This document shows, one piece after another, positions 11,820 through 25,351 of a DNA stretch of 64,000 nt. The first letter of the stretch is position 1. Each line of letters starts with the position of its first letter. The notes beneath the pieces are model-generated. The model was not told the origin of the DNA and ran no database searches. It worked only from the letters and a program-made list of their open reading frames with translations. Location of the stretch: contig AFXF02001865.1 in NCBI GenBank assembly GCA_000231825.2, positions 1 to 64,000 on the forward strand. The letters run 5' to 3'. This stretch comes from Tetrahymena elliotti 4EA (Eukaryota; Ciliophora; Oligohymenophorea; Hymenostomatida; Tetrahymenidae). The position numbers and the translations under genes were made by a program.

Positions 11820-13630
11820 TTAAAAAAATTATTATTTATAGTTTATGTGTTTGATAGTTATTCAAGTTTTAAATAAGATAAAATATTTTTTCCTGAGTCT
11901 TGTTTATGATTTATCTAAACAATTTAGATATTCTTAAAAACAAAAAAAAAATTATTATTTATGGTATATGCGTTAATATATGGATATTCTTCAATAAAAT
12001 TATTTATTCATTTTTATTTATTATTAACAAAAATTTTTTATTTTTGGATAAAATTTCTCTTTTTTAATAAATAATTTTTAACTGCAAATTATTTTTTTCA
12101 TTTTTGAATAATTTTGATATGATATTTTAGTTATGATTTTGATAATTTTAAGGAACAAATTTAGGGTGGAAAATAATTTTAGTTAAATAAATTTTTCTGA
12201 ATTTTGAATTATTGCTATTTGAATTCAAAATACATTTTTTAGATTTTTGTTTAAAATTTACTACTGAATAAAACTCATAGCTTGGATAATATAATCTTGT
12301 TTCAGTATTTTTATTAAATAAAGAAAGATAAAAGTGTTAGAGACTTTTTGAGCTTGATAGTTTTTTAAATATTAAAGTATGAAATAGAGTTTTAGATTTA
12401 TGATTGATAATTAATTGATTTTTATTTAGCGTTTTGTTTGATTTTTTTTATTGATTGTTAGAAAAATTTGAAGAGGAGTTTAAATGAATGGAGATACTTG
12501 GGTTTTTTATTGTATTAAATTTTCTGCAAAATATATTTGTATGCCTAAATAACTTAGAGCGAAAAGCGAAATTTTGATTAAATTTAAATCAAATCAAAAT
12601 TGTTGGAACATATTTGACTTAATATCTGAATTTTAAATAGTTTTTATAAGAAGATTCTTAATTTTGTTATGATATCTTTTTATGTTTATTATTAAGAATA
12701 TCTAAGACTGAAAATATAAATTGGTATTTTTTTAAATACTTGAATAGCATAGCCTGCTTTTGATTTATTTATTTATTTTAGTTTTTGTAGGCAAAAAACT
12801 ATGCAAATAACCCAAAAAAATAAAAAATCACTCAAAAAATAATACGGGTTGCATAGAAAAATTTAAGAAAATAAAATAATTTTCTTGAAAATGGCCAATT
12901 AGTAGGTTACATAAATAGTAAAATGAAAAATAATTGGTGTAATATGTATTTAGAATAACTAGTTAAATTCGTGAAAGAATTTAAATAGAATTGATTAGAT
13001 ATACACGATTGCAGTAATTCTAAGAATATCCTAATTTAGTAAGTATAAGTTAGTGATAAGATAGATAGATATCCAATAAAAATATTTATTTTAAATGAAT
13101 AAATGTATGTATGAATTTCTCTCTTTCCTTTTCTTAAAATGAATTAACTGCTTGCTTACAAAATGGGCTATTTTATATTGCTATTTCTATACTAATAATA
13201 ATAAATAAAAACCTATAGTTTATTTGAATTATCAATCAGCAGTTTTACAACATGACGATAATTCAACTGTTTATAGATTGAGTGATTGATTGATTAAGTG
13301 AGCAAGTGAGTGAGTGAGTGATTTTTGATAGTTTAGTGTAGTAAGTAAGTAAGGCGACTTTGTATAAAAGGTTAGTTTAAATAACTTGATGTAGAATACA
13401 CATATTAGTTACCATGGAATACTAAAAAAATGTATATATGATGCTAATTATCAAAATTTCTATTAATTGCTTTGATATTAACTCTTACTAATAAATTTTA
13501 AATATTACATGCTAATTCTATCATAAATTCCCTAATAAATCAGATTTGGTCAATTTAAACTTTATTAAGCTATTTTTATTAACATGTTAATGTATAATCA
13601 ATTTTTAAAAGTAACGAAAGGCTAGTAGAA
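11820..13630. other. AT-rich convergent intergenic region
   Basis: Lies between the 3' ends of the pepsin-like gene (plus) and eS10 (minus). No coding sequence seen. A short GTGA/GTAA microsatellite-like run lies near 13290-13355. Confidence 0.55.
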
Positions 13631-14119
13631 TCATTCTTGAGCAGGAGTTTCTTGATTACCTTGAGCGGTTTCAGCAGCACCTTCTTCCTTGGCACCTTCT
13701 TCACCTTCTCTTCTGTTACCACGGCCAAGACCTCTTTTGTTTCTGCCGTCTCTTTCGCCAGATCTACCACCCTTGTTGAATTATCTTCTGGGTCTTTCTT
13801 CTTCGTCTTCTTCCTTGGAGATGAAGTTGACGTTGGAGGCCTTGAAGGTCTTGGGGATAACATTATCAGCAGAAATACCCAACTTAGTCTTCAAGTATTC
13901 ACAACCTTCCTTGCTAAGATAGTAGTAAGTGAAACCCCAGTTGAAGATTTCTTCAAGATAACCTCTGTCCTTCAAAGATCTGACTAAGATGAAGCAGTGT
14001 AAGTTGGGGACACCAGTTTCTTCGTGGGTACCTTCGAAATCTTTCTTCAAGACGAAGACACCATCTTACAATAATTGCTTGTAAATTCTAATTTTAGTGG
14101 CCTTTAAGACGTGAACCAT
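13631..14119 (-). CDS. 40S ribosomal protein eS10
   Basis: A 162-residue protein read as one exon on the minus strand from ATG at 14119 to TGA at 13633-13631. The winged-helix core of eS10 is clear (VPNLHCFILVRSLKDRGYLE, then FTYYYLSKEGCEYL), followed by an Arg/Gly/Glu-rich tail typical of the family. eS10 is part of the 40S head near the mRNA entry side. Codon choice differs sharply from neighbouring genes: many C-ending codons, CAA/TAA mixed for Gln, and AGA for Arg, the pattern expected of a highly expressed ciliate gene. The frame crosses one TAA at the start of the tail, which is Gln, so standard-code reading splits the gene. Confidence 0.95.
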
Positions 14120-15599
14120 TTTATTTGTATTGTTTCTTTGATTATTATAATCTTTTAATTTTTTTCTTAATTTTTTTCCTTTTATCTTTCAAAAGATTTT
14201 GTTTTTTAATTTTCCACTTCTATTTGTTTTTTTGACCCACCTATGTCTAAACCTTTGGTCTTACCTCACAAATTTAACTCCTTTAATTTTAATTAAAATT
14301 TATAAAACAATATTATATTTCTAATTTTATTTTCGCATCGCCTCATCTCCCTCCCTAAATATTTGCCATATTCCCTTTTTCAAAACTTAATATTTCCAAT
14401 TATGTATTCCTATTTCTAATACATTTTATTTTCATAAACTTCCTTTTCTTTCATTTTAATTATTTAATTTTTTCTCCTTCTTAATTATTACTAATTTATT
14501 CCCCTTTTAATTAAAAACTTTAGATCCTTCTTATTAACTAACTATTTCTTTTTAATTAATTTTCTTGTTTTTAATACCACTTCTATGTTTTTAGAATTAA
14601 TCACTGTTCATTAACCATCCCATCAATATGTCCTAATTTTATTTTCTCATGAATATAACCTAAATACAAAAAAATATTTCAATATGCCATACAACAATAT
14701 ATTTAAAAAACTTTCAATTATTTTAGCATTTATTTGATATTTAAAAAAGGATACTATTTTAGAATAAATTATTCTTGCATAATTATTTAATTTCAGTAAA
14801 AAAATAAGTGAATGCTTTGAATTGGTTTGATATTATTATTAAATATATTTTTATGAAATATTTTTAAATAATTAAATTCAATGTATTAGTCAAAAATTAT
14901 TTTTTAACATGTCTTTCATATTCTATTAAATATTTCCATTATGAAACCCTTATCCTAAATTATCTTGGAAATTTTTAAATGTATCAAACAATTATTCTTG
15001 CAGTATTTCACTTATTGCTAGCTTTTTTTTCAAATCTACTATTTAGTTATTTTCAAAAAATTGATAAAAAAAAATGTAAAATTAAAAAAAAGGATTGGTG
15101 ATTATTATTATTTTTTAATTATTTAATATATGGAGTTTCTTTGATTTCAACCAAAATGATTAATTCTTCAACATTTTTAATACAAATATTTAATAATTCA
15201 TAAACTATGGATGAAAGATACCTAAATCTTTTTAACCTGATAATATAATTGGAGTACTGAAGAAAAATAGAATGAATATAAATAATTTATTTTTAAAAAG
15301 AATATAAATATAAAAATAAAGTATATACAGATATTTATTTTAGTTATTTAATTAGTTAGTATGTTAATATAATTCACTATTTTAATTAATCAAGTTTAGT
15401 TTATTTATTATGGTGGATGACTTGATGGATGGAGTGAGCGATAGGTAATATTGGTGTTTACCATTTTTTTAAAATTTAATTTCTTTAGGTTAGTTAGTTA
15501 ATTATAAATTCTAAGAATGTTTAATCTTGAATTGTTTAATAAAATTTAAAAAGTAAAATTAAAATTGTTTTTAAATAAATTTGATTTGATGATTTTAAC
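14120..15599. other. Intergenic DNA upstream of eS10
   Basis: The first 400 bases upstream of the eS10 start are strongly pyrimidine-rich on the plus strand (A/G-rich on the coding strand), a plausible promoter and leader. The rest is AT-rich without coding sequence. Confidence 0.5.
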
Positions 15600-17747
15600 T
15601 CAAAAGTAAATTTGTGTCATGTATCTCAATTAATCCTTATACATATCGTCCTTTTATTCAACATGACCACATTTCTCAAGAAATTTATTATAGTAATCCA
15701 AGAACTTCTTGCTGACTGTTGGTTTACAATTTTTGATGCTTTCCCTAAAATCTTTCTGTTTTTAAATAAAAAAATAATTGTTAAATTGATTTAAAAAATA
15801 TTATTTTAATTACTATTTCCGCTTTTCTTAAGATGATTTATTTTGGATCAAGTTAGTATAAGTTAATTTCTTCTGCATCCTCATCTGATTAAAGACAAGG
15901 TGTGTAGTAAATTCTTTCTACCTGTGTGTCTTAGTATTCAATAAATTTCTCTAATAAATTTCCTCTTTTATAAATATTAAAAAAATTAATTCTTCAAAAA
16001 AGACCTTAAAAAGTGATTTACTTTAATTTTTTGAAATACTTTGTTGTTTGTAATTCTTATATTGGCCTCATGAAGGCATCATTTATTATTGTAACAATAT
16101 CTGATCCGCTATACCTTTTTATGATAACAATTTTATTTTTTAAAACAGAATTTAAAAAATTGAAATTTATCAATAATACCCATCAGTAAGATCTGACAAA
16201 TAATCAAAATCTTGCTATCTTAAACCATGATTTTTAGATTCTAACATTAATAAAAAATTTAAATATTATTTTTAGTTCATTTTATGATACTTTTTTACCT
16301 GCAAAATTTTTGAAAATTTCCAATCTAGCTTACTTTTTAGGTAAAGGTAGAAGCACTCTTCTCTCAAATCTTCTAAGCACTGCAACATCTAATTCCCAAG
16401 GCATGTTGGTGGTAGCTAGAATATAGACTCTTTCATCTAAGCTATTTATTTCTATATTAAAATTATATCAAAAATTATTCATTTAGCTTAGAATAAGTGA
16501 ATATATGAATACCGTCTAATTATTTTAAAAACTCAGTTTTGATTCTTCTCTCTGTTTCACTCTCACTTCCATTTCTTTTTCTACCAATAGAATCCATTTC
16601 ATCTAATATTATAATTGATGGAGAATTTTCACGAGCTAAATCGAAAAGCATTTTCAAGAGTCTAATATAAATTTTATAATATTCTTTTAGAAATTATTTT
16701 TATTAATTGAATATTTCATACTTTTCTGATTCCCCAATAAATTTAGATGTTATATCTGCTAAAGAAACCCAAAAAGGAGTTGCCTGCAATTCATTGCAAA
16801 CAGCATGGCAAATCATTGTTTTTCCAACTCCTGGTGGCCCATAAAGTAATATTTTATTAAAAGGTTTTGGTTTGCCTTAAAAGAGATTAGGAAGTACGCT
16901 AGGTAATATAAAATTTTCTTCAATACATTTTTTAGCATAATCGTTGCCAGCTATATCTTTAAATTTAATAGGTGGCTTCTTAGTCAAAATACAACCTTTT
17001 TAAAATAAATAATTTAGTATTCCAAAGATTTAATTATTGATAAATGTTTTTGCTATGTTTCTTTGATTTATTTTAATGATTATAAAAATGTAGTCATATG
17101 GCTTATTAAAAGGCCGTCTTGTAGTAGGGAAATAATATTTTTTGAGTTTTGTTTAAAATTTTGAAAGGAATGAAATGTTTGTTGTAGAATTTTTATGCTA
17201 ATAGAATAGAAACTATCAGGAAAAAGTGAGCGAAATAACTAACATTATTAATATTATTAATACGCTAGTAAATAACTAAAAAACTAAATATATTCTTTAC
17301 TTTTTAATTATGACTTCAGATCTTTTAAATATTTTTATTGAAGGTCTTCCACTGCTTGTAAGCTATTTGAAGAAGCTTATGAATTTTATGATTTTGTAGA
17401 GACAGAAGATTTTTAAGTTTTTATTGAGCCATTGCTTTAAGATTCTAAATAATTTAAATTGCTATTCGAATTTTCAATTAATAGTCTATCAATGCAATTG
17501 TCATTTTCTTAGCATAATAATGTTTAGAGTCCAGACATTTTTGAGCAAAAAATCTATTAAAGATCTTGCTTAATCTTTCTATTATAAATTAACTTATTCA
17601 ATCCATTTAGACAAGGATCTAATTTTTAAGCAAAAAAATATTTCAACCATCAACGAATGTATTTTGTATTAGCAATTAAATATATTTACTTGCAAAAACT
17701 ATTATCCCTTGGCCATGAGTGCCTTTTTTCTAATTTTATCCGAACAT
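15600..17747 (-). CDS. AAA ATPase of the Vps4/katanin (meiotic) clade
   Basis: Exons on the minus strand: 17747-17690, 17618-17301, 16995-16722, 16661-16513, 16451-16299, 16240-16180, 16114-16022, 15964-15814 and 15755-15600; phases agree throughout, about 470 residues. The ATPase module is unmistakable: [11 protein letters not shown] entry strand, Walker A GPPGVGKT, pore-loop region, Walker B IIILDEMD, sensor ATTN, a double-Arg element ([13 protein letters not shown]) and YSGSDI. The C terminus ([15 protein letters not shown]) matches the helical tail of Vps4-like enzymes. Such hexamers remodel ESCRT-III filaments or sever microtubules; the tail favours a Vps4-like role, but the targeting domain is not resolved. 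The first two exons are weak: an alternative frame is also open there, further 5' exons may exist up to about 18.0 kb, and no clear MIT domain was found. Confidence 0.75.
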
Positions 17748-17797
17748 GCTGGTATCCCTTAAAATATTGTTTTGTGGAGTCACAAATGCAAAGTATT

Positions 17798-19107
17798 CTA
17801 TTTAATTTTAAAGGTTTATTTTAGCTTAAAAACTTTTTTAAGAAAAGAAATTCTAATACTTTTTCAGGAATATTCAAGTGACAAAACCAAAGAAAAAATT
17901 CACTTTAATACTTAACTCTTTCTTATTCCTATTAAATTTCCTAAATAATACAAAATTTGATTATTTATAAATTATATCAGGAAATTCTGACTTTTATCTA
18001 ATTCTTTTTGAAATATTGATACAAACTTATATTTCTTAATTTACATATATTATTTAAATAGCCAGTCACCTATTTAGTTAGTGCATGGCATACTTTATAC
18101 TTTTTTCGATTATTAACGTTGTTTACATATCCAATCAAACTTCTTTTATTTTTAACAGAAAATATTCTCACAATCACATAAATCAGATTTTCGAAATATT
18201 TAAAGTATTTTATTAGATTTAATCATTTAAACATATTAAACTCTGAAATTTATCTTTTTCACTGATTTAAAATCTAAAAATCTTCATTTTTAAGAAAAAA
18301 TTCCCAAATATGTATTATTTCAAATAATCAATCATAGAAAGGATCAAAAACCTAAATATCATAAAAATCTAATTTGTTCTGAAATAAGAAAATCCAAAAA
18401 AATATTTTTACTAAAAATATTTTCCCTAATCATAATTGGTTTTTGTAAAATAAATTCACAAAAAAAAAAAATAAATTAGGTGAAAAGAAGATTTAACCTA
18501 AATTTGAGATTGTTTAATGTATTTAAATAAATTTCTCTGATAAAATAAACAGGCCTTTTTTTACATATTTGAAAAAATTATTTAAAAGAGTAAATTAAAT
18601 AAAATATCAGATTAATTTAAATAAAATAAAATTATTAATAAGACAATAAATACAACTTTTTTAAATTTAAATTTAAAAAGATATAAATAGGTAGATTTAT
18701 GGATCAACAGTTGTATTGCACACATAAAAAGATAATTTTTATTTTATCTTTAATTCTGAAAAGAAAAATAATTTAGGTTAGATTTAACATATGCAATTAA
18801 TTAAAAGAAAATTGCATTTTATCAGATGAATTAATTTGTGAGAAGCCACGTTGAATAAAGAATAAAATTGATTTTAAAAATATAAATATATATAAGATAA
18901 TAAACAGAAGTATATAAAGAATAAATTGATATAGATATAAATAGATAGATATATAGATCAACAGATATATTGTTTATATTTGATTAGGTAGTTATTATCA
19001 AATTATAATGATGGCAAAGTATTAGTTTATTTTTGAAGGTTGTTTGTGTTTAGTTTTTATGTTTTTATCATATTTTTAAATTATTTTGAAATGGTTTTTA
19101 ATTAATG
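17798..19107. other. Intergenic DNA, possibly with 5' exons of the AAA gene
   Basis: Between 17.8 and 18.05 kb the minus strand has a short patch with coding character that could be an upstream exon of the AAA ATPase gene, but no phase-consistent join was found. The rest, to 19.1 kb, is AT-rich filler. Confidence 0.35.
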
Positions 19108-21950
19108 TCAAAATTAGGATTATTCTATGCTGCTAAAATCAGATTGAATTAAAGCATTTTAGTTAGCCATTTTAGCCATAACATAGAAATATCTTCTATC
19201 AAGTTACTTTAATGCTAACTTGAACTTTTCTTCTGAAATGTAATTTTTCTATTTTTTTTCATACAAAGAGCATGCACTCATAGGCCAGTTACCTTCTTCT
19301 ATTTTCTAGAAGTAGAGGCCACTTGATGTAGCATAAATGGTATTCTTTTCAGGTTTATTTACAGTAATTATAAATATTTTTAAGTCAAGGATAGGGTAAA
19401 ATTCGTTCTCACTTTCTCCAGGTATAACTAGTCTGCATTCTTCTCTTTAATAGAGATTAGCCTTAACAGCTGGTTAGCAGTCTCTCAATCTCTTAGCTAA
19501 AAATGTAAAGAAGGACTCATGGTGATTATTTGTTGTGTGGCTTCCGACAAATTATCTAGTGGCATCTTTTACTCCTAAGAATATTCTTCCACTAATTTAT
19601 TCTTTATTATAGAATGATTCACTCTCAAATTCTTCTCTGTTCAACATACCTATTAATTAAATAAATTTATTAAATTAATATTCAAGAAAAATTTTATTGT
19701 TTTACCAGTGATAACTTCTTCAAGTTTACGAGTATTTTCATTGTAATTTCTAAAGTCATAGTTTTTAAACTCAAGATTCTCAGATTCAGAGTGGTCAATA
19801 GTAGAGTTAAAAATGATGTAATTTTAACCATCCTAGCCTTAGAAAGAATGATCATTGAGCTTCTTGGCTGCAATAACCTACTTAGAGAATAAGATCTAGG
19901 AATCAGGATTAGCTATGATCTTAAAAAGTATTTTCAACTTTTAAGTTTTATAGAGATTAATTCTTAAAAGTTGTAAGCAAACAACTCTTAAACTTTTTAA
20001 TTTAATTAAAACGCCATATTCTCCCTCACATCTGTCTTCCTCAGTGATAATCAAAGCATTACGGGGAATTTATAGCTCATAAAAGACATCCAAAAGAGTT
20101 GCTTTCCAGTTTTTCAAATCAGCTTCAGAGTTAAAGTAGCAGAAGCAATAAATTTCTAACTAATCAAATGAGAAGAGCTAATCCTTGCTTTAGCTAACAT
20201 TACTATTAGGAGCAGCAACATTTCCATTCTATTAAACAGCATTATTTTCTTTTACAGCTTAATGCTTCAAGGTCTTTCTATCTTTCTCTATTTGCTTTTA
20301 TTATTTTTTTTCTTCTTTCTTTTTCTTTCTTTGTTCTGCCCTTTCCTACTTTCTTTTTTATCTCTCTTCTTAAAGTTTCTATTCATCCATTTAATTGTAT
20401 TCCTTAGAAAGATTATTTTCATCACTCTCGTCTTCATCTGAATTTATTTCGTTTTCATTCTACAAAATGGTAGCATATAATGTCATGAGTTGTTAATTAG
20501 TCAATTTATCTTCATCAAGATTTTTCCAGTCAATGCTCTTAAAGTCAAGTAAGTTCTATTATTGTTTTGAGCTATCTGTTCCGTTCTTAGATTTTTTGGC
20601 AGCCTTGCTTTAATTTTTTGGTTCTTCTTCTTCATCATCTTCGTTCTATTCACTTTCCCAGCTTTCATCATCATCTTCATCTAATTCCTTATCTTCTTAC
20701 TTCTTCTTTTGATTTGTGTTCTTATTTGGTTTAGCTGATTTTTCTTTGGGTGAAAGAGACTTATTTTTACTTTACTTAGAATTCTTTTTATTGTCTATAA
20801 AAAGGTCATTATCCTTATCTTCAGAAGAGTTGCTGGAACTTTAATAATCATCCTTTTATTCTTCTTTTTCAAAAACATCTGGATCACTGCTATCAACTTC
20901 ATCAGATCTTCTATCTGAGTTTTCTTCTTATTCTTCTTGATCATCGTCATCATAATCTGAGAAGTCATCTTATTCATCTCCTTGTTCATTCATTAGTTAT
21001 TTTTCTTTTAGTTACAAAAGATACTCATCAAATTGCTCATCTGTCAAAGCATCAGGATTGACACCTTATTACTAGTTACTTCTTTAACCGTTTCTCTTAT
21101 CAATAGTGCTTTTACTAACTTCTTAATTTCTTTAATTATTATGAACTCTTAATACTTGTTGTTATGACTAGACATTTCTTTTCTCTCTGTTATTTCTTCT
21201 AGAGGATATTTCTTTTGGAGCATATTGTTCACCAGTATTTTTTTCTTTTACTTCCTTTTTAAACAAACCATTTTCTTTTTTCTTTTTACCATTTTCCTGT
21301 TAAGGTTTGCCATTTTAAATAGCATCCTTTTTCATTTTTATTATCTGCTAGATGATGTCTTCTTATTTATTTGCCAATTGTTAAGCTTGAAGATTTGTCA
21401 ATGCCTAAATAACAGGTTTTTATTTAATAGGTTCTGATTTCTTTTAATTCTTTTTTCTTTCATCAACCTAGCTTGAATTTATACTTGTAGCTTTTGTTTC
21501 TGGGAACTTAGAATTCTATATTTATTAATTTTTACTTTGTTTTCATATTTCTTTTCAAATAAAAATATTTTACCCAAATGTCATTTTCTCCGTGAGCAAA
21601 TAGACAAAGGAACTTGGATTTAGGGCACTTCTTTTGCTATTCGTAAAGTTAGCAAAGATGCTTTTTGTAAGGAGCCTATATAAATTTCAATTCTTTACGA
21701 AGTTAAGCATAATATATATGTCTCTTCTTGCAGGAATCTCCTTTAGGGCAACTTTCTTTTTATTTAAAAATGAATTAATAACAGGAAATTATTATTTGAA
21801 ATCAAGTGTACTCTCTATGAAATCAATGCAAAAATCAATTCTAGAGAGAGGGTGGTCAGAGTTTTAATCAGCGGATCTGTAATAAGCACCCTTTTCATCA
21901 TCAGGATATTAAGGAGCTGACTACTTTCTGTAATTGTGTTTCCCCTACAT
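19108..21950 (-). CDS. Tandem CCCH zinc finger plus Schlafen AlbA_2-type protein
   Basis: Four exons on the minus strand (21950-21812, 21755-21574, 21515-19706, 19649-19108) give 890 residues with matching phases. Near the N terminus two CCCH fingers sit close together (first CPKGDSCKKRH preceded by Cys; second C-x8-C-x6-C-x3-H ending FLCLFAHG), the spacing seen in plant-type and Unkempt-type RNA-binding fingers. A long Lys/Glu/Asp/Ser-rich, low-complexity middle follows. The C-terminal third has LEFKNYDF, then SGRIFLGVKDATRQFVGS and conserved-looking strands ending KNTIYATSSGLYFQK, the pattern of the AlbA_2 (Schlafen) domain. I infer an RNA-binding, possibly RNA-cleaving protein; the catalytic residues of nuclease-active Schlafens cannot be assigned without alignment. 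The 56-base first intron (GTACAC donor) is the least certain join. Confidence 0.7.
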
Positions 21951-23139
21951 TAATTGAATAGTCTTAGTTTGATAGATACTAGTTCTTGTGTGTTATAATA
22001 ATTGATTAATTTTACTATTTATATAATAAATATATTTAATTAATTAAATATCTAAAAAGTTAATTGCCACATAATACAAAATGCTATCTATATATATATT
22101 CTTTCATCAGAATTCACTGCATTATCAATCCTGCAAGAATTATTTAATTTAATTAGAAAGAATTTATATTAAAAATTAACAATTTTATTAATTTTTTAAA
22201 TAGCAAATCAATTCAATCTCTTGAAAGCTCTACTCTACTCTATTTGCTTATTATTTTTATATTCTAATTCAAAAAAAATATTTTTTTCAAAGATTTATGA
22301 AAGAAAAAAAAATTGTAAATTCTTCAAAAATTATTTTTAAATTTTATTAGTAAATTTTAAATTGAATCATTGAATAGACATATTGATAGATCTATTCAAA
22401 AATCCTAGAAATTCTTTATTACAAAAGTTGAATCTTATTTTTAGAATTTTTTTTTTGATAAATTTTCCAAAAAATAAATTTCTAATTTAAAAAAATTGTT
22501 TTGATTTATTCTTTTGGCTATTTGATCTAATATTTATCTAAAAAATAAAATAAAAAATAGGAAATAATTGATATGCCTGCCTTTAATATTGTTAAGAGGA
22601 AACACTCTTAATAAGTGAATCCATCTTTTTAAAAATATCTTTTCGCCCTTGATACTTGTTTCGACAGCTAATACTAATAATGCAAATTAATTGTGGAATG
22701 AAAAAGTTATCAAAAATTTTTGAGAAATAAAATAATATTTATTTAATGATTTAAAATTAGATATATATTTCCAGTTATTTTGAACTTAAAGGATGAAAAT
22801 AGAAAGAATTTTGTCTGAGTTATGATTAGTAAAAGATCAGAAATAATCATAGAATATATAAACAAACAATTAGATGTTTGTTAGAGAGAAAAGATTATAC
22901 GAATCTTGCTTCAAGCATTTTTGCAAACAAAAATCACACAGGCAATATATAATTAAACAACTCTTCAAAACAAAAAATAAAGGGGACAACATATTTTTTT
23001 AAAGGTTATCTAGAGTTAAGAAATAAAGAAAAGTTAAAGTGAAATAATTAGCTGGATAATTATAATCTAAATTTTTCCTTAAAAAAACAAACTTTTTATC
23101 CTATTTCTATTAAGTTATTTATTTATTAAATTTTGATAG
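21951..23139. other. Divergent intergenic promoter region
   Basis: Separates the CCCH/AlbA_2 gene (minus) from a Gln-rich gene (plus). No coding sequence. Promoters for both must lie here, but no named element is recognised in the AT-rich background. Confidence 0.5.
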
Positions 23140-25056
23140 ATGGCAGAAGATGAAAATTAGTCTTTATTTTTCTAGCGAGAAATACACTCTTTTCACAACT
23201 ACGACTAATTCAACAATAATTTGAGCAATCAACCTGTTATGTAGAATTTGGGTTCAAATTATGAGGGGAGTTCTCAGTGCTAGCTTCAGTAATCAAGATC
23301 TATAAATTCAGATAAATATAAACCCTTAGAACTCATTGACTAAGAAATGTAATTAGAAGAACTTTACAACCTAAACGAACAATAAAATTAACTCTAATTT
23401 ATTTAATCAAGTGAAGAAAATTCTCATTTCAATATGGCTCAATAACGCCAACTTTCTCTCCAATCACAACACTAATAATAATAGTTTTAATCAAATTTTG
23501 AACAAATTTAACTTAATTAATCATAATAACTACAATAGTAATCCTAATAATCATAATCATAACTACCATAATAACAATCCTAATAATAAAGCTATACTTC
23601 GTAACAATAGCCTTTCCAAACTGTCTCATAATCTTAATCTCAAAACCTCCAAACTAATCCTACCAATACCAATTAAAGTGGTTATTTTCCAGACTAAAAA
23701 AGCAATTATTTAATATCTGAGGATGCTAATAGAAACTATCCTCTACTTGCAAATATCTTAGATGAAAGTTAATAAAATAGAAAACTGAATGAATTTTATG
23801 CTCAAAATAAAGTTTTGTAAGGAATTAATTGCTTCATGCTCTTAGAAAATGAACTCCCAAGACATTCTGCTTAATCAAATAATTTCTGTGATGATCCCAA
23901 TTTCTATATTGGACATTTCTTTGATGAAAAGAATAAGAATGGTATATTTAATGATAATTAAAACCCTATTCAAAAAGATATAAAAAAGTCTCCATTTTAA
24001 TCTCCTTAGTAACCTTCTACAATCTAATCATAAAATATTTAAAACATGAACATCAATTAAAATTAATAAAAGTATCTAATCAACAACAACAATAATGGTA
24101 AGAGCCTGCAGTAAAACTAAAATATGAATTATTAATCAAATTAGTAAAAAGATATTCCAATTAAAATAGAGAATTTAACCTAAATCCAACAATAGTAAAA
24201 TGACGATCAATAGTTTTTGCATGATTTTATTTCTGGATATTTGTAATAAAATACACATTAAAATTTTATTAGTCAGCATAATAATCATAATAACAACCAC
24301 TAAGGACATGATACTTCAAATAAAGGTCCTAGCAAAAATGCATTCCAGAGGAGTAGTACCTCATTTTTAGATAAAGTAACCTTTGCAGTAGATGATTTTT
24401 TAGATAAATAAGATCCAAACGAATATCCTGAATTAACTAGCGGTGAAGATTTCTTAATGACTAATTTGAGAAATTATATAGCTTTAGAGTTTAGTTACAA
24501 CTAAGAGTCTTCTTATTTCTAAAAATATTTGAATTCATCATATCAAATTTTTTTATAACGTCTAAAATTATTACTTGACTAAAAAAGAATGGACAGTAAA
24601 ACTCTTTTACCTTTTGTATGTCGTTTTAGTATTGAAATGGCAGAGAAATTGCTTGAATTTATTTATAAATGTGATGATAAATTTACTATGAAACTATTCA
24701 GAGAGTAATCATTGTCCTCCAAAAATCATTAATATCACAAAAAAGAGAATGGGTCTACCTCTCCCACAACATACTCTCAGCCAAGTTAGAAATTTGACAG
24801 TAGTATCATCGATGATGATTTTTCTTTATTCAATAAAAACTTGGAAGATGTCAGAACTAGTTTATTTAACAACCCAAATGAGCCACTCCTTAATTAAAAT
24901 TAAAATTAATAATTCTAAAAGTAAATTCTTTCAATTATTAACATTTCAAAGAGCAAAAATTAGTTTAAAAATAATGAATCAGTTTTCACTAGATTATTTT
25001 ATTTATCTATAGATTTATAGATTAATTAATTTTTGAGTAGACACATTTAATCTTGA
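23140..25056 (+). CDS. Gln/Asn-rich protein of unknown function
   Basis: One open frame of 638 residues under the ciliate code, from ATG (MAEDENQSLFFQ) to TGA. I do not recognise a family. Residues 90-190 are almost pure Gln and Ser, largely from TAA and TAG codons, and a second Gln/Asn-rich stretch lies in the middle. Between about residues 420 and 530 there is a more ordinary, predicted helical segment (LRNYIALEFSYNQ, LPFVCRFSIEMAEKLLEFIY), which is the likely folded part. The last 40 residues are rich in Ile/Leu/Phe and may be read-through of an unrecognised intron, so the true C terminus is unsure. The next gene starts 300 bases downstream on the same strand; both are Gln-rich, and a spliced fusion of the two cannot be excluded. 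Confidence 0.55.
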
Positions 25057-25351
25057 TTTAATTAAAATTTAAATCATTTAATTTTAGATTTTATTTGATT
25101 AAAATTATTAATTCTTTTTTTAATAAAAAAATAGGAATGATTTGATTTTATTGAATTTACAGAATGTCCAATAAAATACAAATTAAAATTAGAATACTTC
25201 ATAATTAAACTAATAGTAAAATAATTAGATTAATTATTCATCATAGTCTACATAAAATACATCAAATTCATAACATATTTAGAATTTCAATCATAAAGTT
25301 TAGGTTTAATAGTAGCAAAAGTAAGAATAGCTACATTAAACACATTTTAAT

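Noticed and set aside
13637..13987. Plus-strand and other minus-strand frames over eS10
   Set aside because: They are complements or shifted frames of the GC-richer eS10 coding sequence.
16996..17215. Open frame continuing upstream of the AAA domain
   Set aside because: It has no TGA for about 70 codons but no ATG, and splicing it out gives the usual entry to the AAA module, so it is taken as intron.
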